Under the pieces are notes generated by a model. It did no database searches. It saw only the letters and a list, made by a program, of their open reading frames with translations, and was not told the DNA's origin. A stretch of DNA of 6,288 nt from positions 1 through 6,288 of the forward strand of contig JADFQH010000185.1 of the NCBI GenBank assembly GCA_022561895.1. The letters run 5' to 3'. Of the stretch, positions 1 through 5,054 are shown piece after piece. The translations under genes were made by a program, and so were the position numbers. Source of the DNA: Methanobacteriota archaeon (GTDB lineage Archaea; Halobacteriota; Halobacteria; Halobacteriales; Halalkalicoccaceae). The first letter of the stretch is position 1. Every line of letters begins with the position of its first letter.

Positions 1-581
1 GCGGCGAGTTTCATCTCCTCGTTGATCTCCCTGTACCCGCCGCCGACGGACTCGCCGGTTTTGCGCCACGAATCGTTGTCGAAGACCATCAGGTTGTCCA
101 TCTCGCGGACGAACGTTTGGAACGAGCGAGCCGCGTTGAGCGTGTAGATCCCGCCCTCGTCACCACCGGGTAGAATCCCTAATCCATACACAGGTTCGGT
201 GTAGATCCGTTTCAGATGGTGGGCAAGCACCGGCGCACCACCCGAGCCAGTCCCGCCGCCCATCCCCGAAATGATGAGGAAGGCATCGATCTCGTGGGTA
301 GGGATACCGTCGATCGCGCCTTGGACTTCGTCGATGTCCTCCTCTGCAATCGCCGCACCGAGTTCGTTGTCGGCTCCGACGCCGTGACCCTTTACTCGTG
401 CTTGGCCGATCAGCACGCGCTTTTCTTCCGGAACGTGTGTGAGTCCGAGCAAGTCCGCCTTTGCGGTGTTGACCGCGACCGCCGCACGAACGATGGCGCT
501 TCCGGTCCGATCGTCGTACTCCAGAAAGCGATCGACGACCTTCCCGCCGGCTTGTCCGAATCCGATCATCGCGAGTTTCAT
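1..581 (-). CDS. cetZ: Tubulin/FtsZ-superfamily cytoskeletal protein CetZ (N-terminal half; 3' end outside window)
   Basis: The gene runs off the left edge, leaving 193 residues of a family usually 350-400 long. It opens with MKLAMIGFGQAGGKVVD, the CetZ form of the first nucleotide-binding loop. The tubulin signature GGGTGSG follows at residues 108-114 and binds GTP phosphates. VKGHGVGADNELGA (63-76), TEPVYGLGILPGGDEGG and LNAARSFQTFVRE are also CetZ-like rather than FtsZ-like. CetZ proteins are GTPases of the archaeal inner membrane surface; CetZ1 of Haloferax controls rod-shape development and motility. The visible half resembles CetZ1 most, but the paralogue cannot be fixed without the C-terminal half. 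The ATG at 581 is chosen because the family begins MKLA and a TATA-like TTTAG lies 28 nt upstream, fitting a leaderless transcript. The gene follows an HTH-10 regulator on the same strand after an 81-nt gap. Confidence 0.95.
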   Translation of the reverse strand, partial: MKLAMIGFGQAGGKVVDRFLEYDDRTGSAIVRAAVAVNTAKADLLGLTHVPEEKRVLIGQARVKGHGVGADNELGAAIAEEDIDEVQGAIDGIPTHEIDAFLIISGMGGGTGSGGAPVLAHHLKRIYTEPVYGLGILPGGDEGGIYTLNAARSFQTFVREMDNLMVFDNDSWRKTGESVGGGYREINEEMKLA

Positions 582-606
582 ATGTGGGGATAGTTCTCCG
601 TTATGA

Positions 607-611
607 CTAAA
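607..611 (-). promoter_or_regulatory. Probable TATA box of cetZ
   Basis: The minus strand reads CATTTAGTC here. TTTAG is centred 28 nt before the cetZ ATG, the distance expected if transcription starts at the start codon. No Shine-Dalgarno lies at a useful distance (a GGAG is 14 nt away). The box is inferred from position and composition only. Confidence 0.5.
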
Positions 612-626
612 TGGTCGCATTAACTA

Positions 627-639
627 CATAAGTCTTATG
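627..639. repeat. Perfect 13-bp palindrome upstream of the cetZ promoter
   Basis: CATAAG-T-CTTATG is a perfect inverted repeat with a 1-nt centre. It lies 46-58 nt before the cetZ start, just upstream of the presumed TATA/BRE, and 24 nt beyond the stop codon of the preceding gene. The single-base centre cannot form an RNA loop of useful size without breaking pairs, so a protein-binding site is more likely than a terminator. The protein that would bind is unknown. Confidence 0.45.
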
Positions 640-652
640 ATACAATAAGGTT

Positions 653-662
653 GAATAAAATA
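653..662 (-). terminator. T-rich tract directly after the HTH-10 gene, possible terminator
   Basis: Immediately after the TGA of the upstream gene the minus strand reads TATTTTATTC. Archaeal RNA polymerase often terminates at U-rich tracts without a hairpin, so this could end the regulator transcript before cetZ. The tract is short, and this is a positional inference. Confidence 0.3.
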
Positions 663-1334
663 TCAGCGTCGATTCCGCGCCTCGTCGACATCGCCGATAA
701 TGATCGAGTTTCTGGTGAGTGTCTTCTGGGCACGGCGGAGCCGTTCCGAAAGCGCCTGATGGGAGATGTCGAGTTTCGCCGCCAGTTCGGGTTGGGTAAT
801 CGCTCGCGGCACGTCGAAGTAGCCCTCTTCGACCGCTTTGACCAACGTTTCGTGTTGTTCTTCGGTCAGGCCGAATCCGCCGTTTCGAGTCTCATCGAGA
901 TCGTAGATCCGCGAGACGATAAAGGAGAGGCCCTGTTGTTCGACGAAGTCGTAGGTCCGCGAGAGCGATTTTCGATCGGGAAAGAGGACGCGAAACTCCC
1001 AGCCCGACTCGTTGCCGAACGCACTGAGGATGGTTCCTTCCTCCTCGATGAGGATATGTGCGACCATTTCGGTCGGCTCGACCCACGCCATCCGATAGAG
1101 CTGGTCGTCGCCAACCACCGAGAGATGTTCGACGGATTCGATGCTGGCATCGGAATCGAACGCCTCGTCGACGGACTCAAAATCCTCTGCGGTCACCCAC
1201 ACCAACGGCATTAGCTGACCCTGATCGTGTGCAACGAGGCGCTCGATCTCGATCTCGAGATCCGGAAGGCGCTCGAAGGTCCCACCCAACGCGAACTCCC
1301 TGACCGGAAGCTCGAACTCCGCGATCGTTCCCAT
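663..1334 (-). CDS. Bacterio-opsin-activator-type HTH-10 transcriptional regulator
   Basis: This 223-residue protein has the layout common in haloarchaeal regulators: an N-terminal sensor-like BAT domain (about 1-150) and a C-terminal HTH-10 DNA-binding domain (about 155-208). The HTH part contains GLTEEQHETLVKAVEEGYF, then PRAITQPELAAKLDIS and ALSERLRRAQKTL, all hallmarks of the Bat family. The N-terminal part has alternating strands such as MVAHILIEEEG and GWEFRVLFPD and no visible PAS or GAF cysteine cluster, so the ligand is not evident. The ATG at 1334 is favoured by a TATA-like CTTTTG 26 nt upstream. It lies 36 nt after the SDR-like gene and 81 nt before cetZ on the same strand. Its target is unknown; regulation of a neighbour, including cetZ, is only a possibility. 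Confidence 0.88.
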   Translation of the reverse strand: MGTIAEFELPVREFALGGTFERLPDLEIEIERLVAHDQGQLMPLVWVTAEDFESVDEAFDSDASIESVEHLSVVGDDQLYRMAWVEPTEMVAHILIEEEGTILSAFGNESGWEFRVLFPDRKSLSRTYDFVEQQGLSFIVSRIYDLDETRNGGFGLTEEQHETLVKAVEEGYFDVPRAITQPELAAKLDISHQALSERLRRAQKTLTRNSIIIGDVDEARNRR

Positions 1335-1357
1335 ATCACGTTCTCGATTCCAGCCGG

Positions 1358-1363
1358 CAAAAG
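1358..1363 (-). promoter_or_regulatory. TATA-like element of the HTH-10 gene
   Basis: The minus strand reads CCTTTTGCC, centred 26 nt before the ATG, in the 36-nt gap after the preceding gene. This fits an independent leaderless promoter. It is a weak match to the haloarchaeal TTTAWA-type box. Confidence 0.35.
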
Positions 1364-1370
1364 GACGTGG

Positions 1371-2234
1371 TTATCGCTGGAGGTACGCTGAAAGCGTCAG
1401 CAGGTCGGTTTCGCTCACGCCGAACTCCCCGATATCGTTGCTCGGTGTGGTGTTATCGAACTCCAGCGAGCGCGCCTGATCCGGACCGAACGGAATAAAG
1501 GGAACCGGTCCGGCGGCCGTCATCCCTACCTTCGCAAGCGCCATCGGCACGGGAATGATCGTCACGTTGCCGCCGCGCGAGAGCTTTGCGACCTCCGCGA
1601 GCGTCAGCACCTCCGGACCGCCGATCTCGTAGATCTCGTTTGTCGAACTGTCCTCGACCGCATCGGCGAGCATCGGCGCGAGATCCTCGACCCAGATGGG
1701 CTGGAACTTCGTTTTGCCGCCGCCGGGCATCGGCGCGACGACGGGAGGGGTAAGCTTCTTCGTAAACGAGACGAACTCGCCGCCGTCGCCGAAGATCACT
1801 GACGGCCGGAAGATCGTCCAGTCCAGTTCCGATTCTTTGACGACCGTCTCCGCCTTGCCTTTCGCACGGATGTACTCCGTCGGTCCGCTGGCGTCGGCCC
1901 CGAGCGCGCTCATCTGCACCAGTCGGGAGACGCCGGCGTCCTCCGCCGCACTGACGACGTTTCGCGTTCCGCCCAGATGGACCGACTCGTGCGTTTTCTC
2001 CCCCTTCGGGTCGAACAGCGGCGAGAGCGCGACGAGATTTACTACCACGTCGTAGCCCGCAAAATCAAGCGACCCCCTATCGGTGACGTCGCCCTGTTCG
2101 ACGGCGACCACTTCGGGCAGGCCGCTCGAATCCGGCGAGCGCGCGAGTGCGGTCACGTCGTGGCCGCGTTCTGCTAGTTCGGCACACAGGTATCGCCCAA
2201 CGAAGCCCGTCCCGCCGGTTACGAGAACCTTCAT
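1371..2234 (-). CDS. Atypical SDR / complex I NDUFA9-like NAD(P)-binding protein
   Basis: The 287-residue protein is a Rossmann-fold member of the extended/atypical short-chain dehydrogenase superfamily. It begins MKVLVTGGTGFVGRYL, with the dinucleotide-binding GGTGFVG at residues 7-13. GDVTD follows at 48-52, and an SDR-like YxxxK (YIRAK, Y121/K125) comes after VQMSALGA. FRPSVIFGDGGEF and a C-terminal substrate-type region (PGGGKTKFQPIWVEDLA) match the group annotated in haloarchaea as NAD-dependent epimerase/dehydratase or NDUFA9-like. The substrate cannot be told from sequence; a structural or quinone-related role is known for eukaryotic NDUFA9 but should not be assumed here. An in-frame start exists 26 codons earlier, but the ATG at 2234 is preferred because the nucleotide-binding strand starts there and a TTTTA box lies 29 nt upstream. 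Confidence 0.88.
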   Translation of the reverse strand: MKVLVTGGTGFVGRYLCAELAERGHDVTALARSPDSSGLPEVVAVEQGDVTDRGSLDFAGYDVVVNLVALSPLFDPKGEKTHESVHLGGTRNVVSAAEDAGVSRLVQMSALGADASGPTEYIRAKGKAETVVKESELDWTIFRPSVIFGDGGEFVSFTKKLTPPVVAPMPGGGKTKFQPIWVEDLAPMLADAVEDSSTNEIYEIGGPEVLTLAEVAKLSRGGNVTIIPVPMALAKVGMTAAGPVPFIPFGPDQARSLEFDNTTPSNDIGEFGVSETDLLTLSAYLQR

Positions 2235-2260
2235 ATTCGATATATGTGCCCGATCCGTCG

Positions 2261-2265
2261 TAAAA
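2261..2265 (-). promoter_or_regulatory. Probable TATA box of the SDR-like gene
   Basis: The minus strand reads TTTTAC, centred 29 nt before the ATG at 2234, matching a leaderless promoter. It directly abuts the TAG stop codon of the upstream small membrane protein gene (2266-2268). The placement also supports the shorter start of the downstream gene. Confidence 0.5.
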
Positions 2266-2493
2266 CTACCTCCTCGTAGTGGGAGGCCAGCCATGGAACG
2301 CGATCCAGACAACGACGAGAGTCACACCGAACAGACCACCATCGACCAGAGCGGTCCGAAACGGGTCACCCATTACGACAGCAGTTGTGGTGATAGCCAT
2401 TACCGGAACGAAACAAAGAAGCGCAGTAAACACGACTGGATGCTCATCGAGATACTCATTGAACTCCCGATACGGTCGCAACGCACCGCTCAT
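2266..2493 (-). CDS. Small haloarchaeal membrane protein with two predicted helices
   Basis: The 75-residue product is not a family I can name. It has a charged N-terminus (RPYREFNEYLDEH, 6-18), then two hydrophobic stretches at about 19-41 and 49-67 separated by a short GDPFR turn, and an Arg-rich tail. This suggests a hairpin in the cytoplasmic membrane with both ends inside. No cysteine or histidine cluster or catalytic motif is visible. It starts a run of minus-strand genes and lies 31 nt before the SDR-like gene, and is divergent from tmk. Reality as a gene is supported by the clean membrane-protein pattern, acidic/basic segregation and fit between neighbours, not by a recognised homologue. 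Confidence 0.7.
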   Translation of the reverse strand: MSGALRPYREFNEYLDEHPVVFTALLCFVPVMAITTTAVVMGDPFRTALVDGGLFGVTLVVVWIAFHGWPPTTRR

Positions 2494-2499
2494 CTGCTT

Positions 2500-2562
2500 C
2501 GATAGTTACTGTTCTGTGATATGGTTTTGGGAATCGACGACTTCGGTAGACAGTTACTATCG
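2500..2562. repeat. Imperfect inverted repeat in the tmk / membrane-protein divergent region
   Basis: The arms are CGATAGTTACTG (2500-2511) and CAGTTACTATCG (2551-2562). They are reverse complements with one mismatch in 12, separated by 39 nt. One arm lies 7-18 nt upstream of the minus-strand start, the other 54-65 nt before the tmk start. They could be paired sites for one regulator of both genes, or chance. Confidence 0.3.
2516..2524 (-). promoter_or_regulatory. Weak TATA-like element for the small membrane protein gene
   Basis: The minus strand reads CCATATCAC, centred 27 nt before the ATG at 2493. The distance suits a leaderless transcript but the sequence match is modest. Confidence 0.3.
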
Positions 2563-2615
2563 GTTGTACTAGCTCCAACCGACAGTGAGTAATGTGACTC
2601 CCTCGAACCCCGACC

Positions 2616-3194
2616 ATGCTCGTCACCCTCGAAGGCCTCGACGGCAGCGGCAAAACCACCGTCTGTGAGGCCCTATCCCAGACCTATCCCGACGCTACGT
2701 TCACCCGCGAGCCGACCGACTCGTGGTACGGCGAGGCGGTTTCCCGCTCGATTAGTGATGAAGAAGCCGACCCGCTCGCCGAACTCTTCTTGTACACCGC
2801 GGACCACGCCGATCACCTCTCTCGAACGGTGCGACCAGCGCTCGAATCGGGGAATCTGGTGATCTCGGATCGGTACTCCGATTCGCGCTACGCCTATCAG
2901 GGGGCGGCCTTAGAGGGCGTGATTACTCGTCCGATGGAGTACGTCCGTGGTGTTCACTCGCCGTTTACTCGACCGCCGGATCTCACCCTGTATTTCGATA
3001 TCGACCCTGAGACGGGCGCGAAACGCAGCGGCGCGACGAACAAGTTCGAGCAGTCGGACTACTTAGAGCGAGTACGAGAAAACTACGAGCGGCTTCTCGA
3101 CGCGGAACCCGCGCGATTCGTCCGGATCGACGCGCGCCGCTCGCCCGAGGAGGTCATCGAAGCGGTCGAGCGAGTGCTCGGAGAGGCGATCTAG
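2616..3194 (+). CDS. tmk: Thymidylate (dTMP) kinase
   Basis: The enzyme transfers the ATP gamma-phosphate to dTMP, giving dTDP for DNA synthesis in the cytoplasm. At 192 residues it is near the usual 195-215. The P-loop GLDGSGKTT is at 7-15, the TREP segment that contacts the nucleotide at 30-33, and the DRY motif at 85-87 within ISDRYSDSRYAYQGA. The LID-like region RSGATNKFEQSDYLERVRENY-type spans about 137-157. The ATG at 2616 places the P-loop at the normal distance from the N-terminus. No clear Shine-Dalgarno or strong TATA is visible; TTACTA at 2554-2559 could give a roughly 30-nt leader. The gene is divergent from the small membrane protein gene. Its stop codon overlaps that of the convergent membrane protein gene. 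Nothing suggests loss of function. Confidence 0.96.
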   Translation: MLVTLEGLDGSGKTTVCEALSQTYPDATFTREPTDSWYGEAVSRSISDEEADPLAELFLYTADHADHLSRTVRPALESGNLVISDRYSDSRYAYQGAALEGVITRPMEYVRGVHSPFTRPPDLTLYFDIDPETGAKRSGATNKFEQSDYLERVRENYERLLDAEPARFVRIDARRSPEEVIEAVERVLGEAI

Positions 3195-3511
3195 CTCTCC
3201 CGAGCGATCTCGACCTCCTCGGGCGAGGGCATCCAGAACAGGTCGATGGCAAACCCCAAAAGCAGCGGCATGAGGATCGTCACCAGCATGACGGTCTGGC
3301 GATCGATCTCGCCGAAAATCGGCAGCTGGCCGAAAAACAGCAGCGAGACCGCGAGGACGACGGGAACCAAAAACAGCGAGAAGACGATCATCCCACTACG
3401 GGTATCGAGGCGCAGTCGGAAAAACCGGATGAGGATCGATGCGATCACGGTGTGAACCCCGACGATGACGGCGAGACCGATGACCGACCCAAGACTGAGC
3501 ATACCCATCAT
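3191..3511 (-). CDS. Small membrane protein with three predicted helices
   Basis: The 106-residue protein is not one I can assign. Hydrophobic segments lie at about 6-28, 40-61 and 74-93. The basic loop RFFRLRLDTR (29-38) should be cytoplasmic, which puts the N-terminus outside and the acidic tail (SPEEVEIARES) inside. No catalytic or metal-binding motif is seen. Three in-frame ATGs lie within the first four codons (3511, 3508 and 3502), so the exact start is open; the first is used here. It converges on tmk, with the two stop codons sharing one CTAG, and is divergent from the E1-alpha gene. Confidence 0.72.
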   Translation of the reverse strand: MMGMLSLGSVIGLAVIVGVHTVIASILIRFFRLRLDTRSGMIVFSLFLVPVVLAVSLLFFGQLPIFGEIDRQTVMLVTILMPLLLGFAIDLFWMPSPEEVEIARES

Positions 3512-3573
3512 AATTGGGGAGTACTCTTTTCGGTATCGGAATCGCTTTCCTCCCTCCGAGAGTCAGCCCGCTC
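3512..3573. promoter_or_regulatory. Divergent intergenic region between membrane protein and E1-alpha genes
   Basis: These 62 nt must hold the 5' signals of both genes. A perfect 8-bp palindrome GAGTACTC lies at 3519-3526, followed by CTTTTCGG. CGATACC on the minus strand is centred about 26 nt before the membrane protein start, and GCTTTCC about 27 nt before the E1-alpha start. None is a strong TATA match, so the assignments are tentative. Confidence 0.35.
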
Positions 3574-4551
3574 ATGTATCGAGTTATCGATGAACATCCG
3601 CTTTCTGCGACCGATATCGACGAGGAACAGGCAGTGGCACTCTATCGAGATATGGTCCGAACACGACGGTTCGACGAGCGCGCCATCTCGCTCCAACGGC
3701 GCGGCTGGATGAGCGGCTATCCGCCCTTCGCCGGACAGGAAGCCTCGCAGGTCGGTGTGGCCCACGCCCTCTCCGAGCGCGACTGGCTCGTCCCCACCTA
3801 CCGACAGAACGCCGCTCAAATAGCGAGAGGAGTGCCGATGAGCGATATTCTGAGCTTTCGTCGTGGCTTTCCCGAGTACGCCTCGGCGCACGAGCTTCCG
3901 ATCCTCCCCCAGGCAGTGCCAATCGCTTCGCAGATCCCGCACGCCGCGGGGCTAGGGATGGCGATCAACTACACGGACGAGAAGGCGGCCGTCCTCTGTT
4001 GTTTCGGTGATGGAGCGACGAGCGAGGGCGACTTCCACGAGGGACTGAATTTCGCGGGTGTTTTCGAAACTCCGACCGTATTTTTCTGTGAGAACAACGG
4101 CTGGGCGATCTCGGTCCCACGGGAAAAACAGACGGCAAGCGAGTCCATCGCGATCAAAGCCGAGGCCTACGGTATTGCGGGCACGCAGGTCGACGGCAAC
4201 GACCCGCTGGCCGTTCTCGCCGTCGTTCGCAAGGCGCTCTCGGTGGCCCGCGAGGGCAGTCCTGTACTGATCGAGAGCCTGACCTACCGCCGGGGCGCAC
4301 ACACCACTAGCGACGATCCCTCGCGCTATCGCGACGAGGAGAGCCTTCCCGAGTGGCGCACCGCCGATCCGCTCTCCCGGTACGAAACGTATCTGTGCGA
4401 GGAAGGCGTTCTCGATGACGGGACGATCGAGGAGATCGAAACGGAAACCGACTCGGAGCTACAGGAGGCGGTCAAACGAGCCGAATCGGTCGAACCTCGC
4501 CCGGAGGACGTGTTCGATTCGGTCTATTCTACCATCGGACAGAGGCTTTGA
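3574..4551 (+). CDS. pdhA: 2-oxoacid (pyruvate/branched-chain) dehydrogenase E1 component, alpha subunit, thiamine-diphosphate dependent
   Basis: The 325-residue protein is a complete E1-alpha, the subunit that with E1-beta decarboxylates a 2-oxoacid and passes the acyl group to E2 lipoyl arms. Early motifs RFDERAISLQRRG (32-44) and PPFAGQEASQVG (50-61) are typical. The thiamine-diphosphate/Mg motif starts at GDGATSEGDFHEG (145-157) and closes at ENNGWAIS (173-180). The conserved loop RRGAHTTSDDPSRYR is at 239-253. VDGNDPLAV resembles the PdhA of Gram-positive bacteria more than branched-chain enzymes, but the substrate cannot be fixed. A start 20 codons upstream (3514) exists; the ATG at 3574 is chosen because MYRVIDE matches haloarchaeal E1-alpha N-termini as I recall them and the extra residues look non-coding. 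No E1-beta or E2 gene lies beside it: the upstream gene is divergent and the downstream gene convergent. Confidence 0.93.
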   Translation: MYRVIDEHPLSATDIDEEQAVALYRDMVRTRRFDERAISLQRRGWMSGYPPFAGQEASQVGVAHALSERDWLVPTYRQNAAQIARGVPMSDILSFRRGFPEYASAHELPILPQAVPIASQIPHAAGLGMAINYTDEKAAVLCCFGDGATSEGDFHEGLNFAGVFETPTVFFCENNGWAISVPREKQTASESIAIKAEAYGIAGTQVDGNDPLAVLAVVRKALSVAREGSPVLIESLTYRRGAHTTSDDPSRYRDEESLPEWRTADPLSRYETYLCEEGVLDDGTIEEIETETDSELQEAVKRAESVEPRPEDVFDSVYSTIGQRL

Positions 4552-4601
4552 TACACTGTCACCGGGAACGCCCTCCGGCGAATGTATCAACCGTTCTGTC
4601 C

Positions 4602-4622
4602 GGTGGTATCGTCGATGCCACC
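4602..4622 (+). terminator. Strong stem-loop in the E1-alpha 3' region, candidate terminator or mRNA 3' structure
   Basis: GGTGGTATC (4602-4610) pairs with GATGCCACC (4614-4622) around a GTC loop. On the plus-strand RNA all nine pairs form, including one U-G wobble. On the minus strand that position becomes C-A, so the structure belongs better to the E1-alpha transcript, about 50 nt after its stop codon. No T-tract follows directly. A looser repeat, GATACA (4550-4555, overlapping the TGA) with TGTATC (4583-4588) and inner CCGG/CCGG, lies before it. The rest of the 122-nt convergent gap shows nothing coding. Confidence 0.4.
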
Positions 4623-4673
4623 ACGAGTGAGAAAACAGCGCGAAGAACTCGGTGTAGGCCACGAGAACGAACG

Positions 4674-4904
4674 CTAGTCGAGCGAGATGTAGGTCTTGGT
4701 GTTCTCAACCCCATCGAGGTTCTGTAGCTCCGAGGAGGCCGTATGAAGTACATCATAGACCTCTTCGGTCTCGACCTCGGCGATGATGTCGTAGTCACCG
4801 GCGACGATGTGTGCCTCGGAGATTGCCCCGATCTCGCGGGCGGCATCGACCATCGCTTCTGCCTTTCCTGCCGCCGTTTTCACCATGACGAATGCATGAA
4901 CCAT
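4674..4904 (-). CDS. Stand-alone Lrp/AsnC ligand-binding (RAM) domain protein
   Basis: The 76-residue protein is a single RAM domain without a helix-turn-helix. The pattern is strand MVHAFVMVKTAAG, helix AEAMVDAAREIG, then VSEAHIV-type strand and the hallmark GDYDI at 36-40, a second helix, and the closing VENTKTYISLD. In this family the domain forms dimers or octamers and binds amino acids or related ligands at subunit interfaces. Stand-alone forms lack DNA binding and are thought to act through full-length Lrp partners or as small-molecule sensors. The ATG at 4904 is preferred over the GTG one codon upstream because homologues start MVHAF and a CTTTTG box lies 29 nt upstream. It converges on the E1-alpha gene and is divergent from the dioxygenase gene. 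The ligand is unknown. Confidence 0.9.
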   Translation of the reverse strand: MVHAFVMVKTAAGKAEAMVDAAREIGAISEAHIVAGDYDIIAEVETEEVYDVLHTASSELQNLDGVENTKTYISLD

Positions 4905-4930
4905 CACCCCTGCAATGGGCTATCATGGAT

Positions 4931-4936
4931 CAAAAG
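4931..4936 (-). promoter_or_regulatory. TATA-like element of the RAM-domain gene
   Basis: The minus strand reads GGCTTTTGATCC, with TTTTG centred about 29 nt before the ATG at 4904. This fits a leaderless promoter and resembles the CCTTTTGCC element before the HTH-10 gene. Confidence 0.4.
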
Positions 4937-4942
4937 CCTTTG

Positions 4943-4954
4943 CCCGATGTCGGG
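4943..4954. repeat. Short GC-rich palindrome upstream of the RAM-domain promoter
   Basis: CCCGA-TG-TCGGG is a perfect inverted repeat (5-bp arms, 2-nt centre), 39-50 nt before the RAM-domain start and just upstream of its TATA-like element. A second overlapping pair, GTCGG (4949-4953) and CCGAC (4963-4967), is also present. Short GC palindromes are common in such genomes, so this may be chance. Confidence 0.25.
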
Positions 4955-5021
4955 ACCGATTTCCGACCGGGAACTGACGAGAAACGGCCAGCCGCCGTGT
5001 TCCGCGTATCGACGGTAGCTA

Positions 5022-5029
5022 TTTATATA
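5022..5029 (+). promoter_or_regulatory. TATA box of the dioxygenase gene
   Basis: TTTATATA is the clearest archaeal TATA box in the window. Its centre is about 29 nt before the ATG at 5055, so transcription should begin at or within a few nucleotides of the start codon. No Shine-Dalgarno is seen in between. Confidence 0.75.
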
Positions 5030-5031
5030 CT

Positions 5032-5045
5032 TTACCACTTGGTAA
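5032..5045. promoter_or_regulatory. Perfect inverted-repeat operator between TATA box and dioxygenase start
   Basis: TTACCA-CT-TGGTAA is a perfect 14-bp inverted repeat starting 2 nt after the TATA box and ending 9 nt before the start codon. A dimeric protein bound here would block TFB/RNA polymerase placement, so repression is the natural reading. Candidates are a MarR-, HxlR- or TetR-type regulator; in Bacillus, related dioxygenases are repressed by MhqR (MarR type) and YodB (HxlR type). Which protein binds here is unknown. Confidence 0.6.
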
Positions 5046-5054
5046 GACCACAGT

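Noticed and set aside
627..639. CATAAG-T-CTTATG as a rho-independent-type terminator
   Set aside because: The 1-nt centre leaves no room for a loop and the arms are AT-rich and short. A DNA-binding site is more likely.
651..1214. 187-codon plus-strand open frame opposite the HTH-10 gene
   Set aside because: It lies wholly antisense to a well-supported regulator. Long stop-free antisense frames are usual in GC-rich haloarchaeal genes, and it shows no domain.
2235..2312. 26-codon N-terminal extension of the SDR-like protein
   Set aside because: It would overlap the upstream gene and span the TATA element. The Rossmann strand starts at MKVLV.
3514..3573. 20-codon N-terminal extension of E1-alpha
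   Set aside because: The residues do not resemble the family N-terminus and the segment must also hold the divergent promoter; MYRVIDE at 3574 fits better.
3508..3942. 144-codon minus-strand open frame across the E1-alpha start
   Set aside because: It is antisense to the conserved E1-alpha N-terminal motifs and its translation is low-complexity and family-free.
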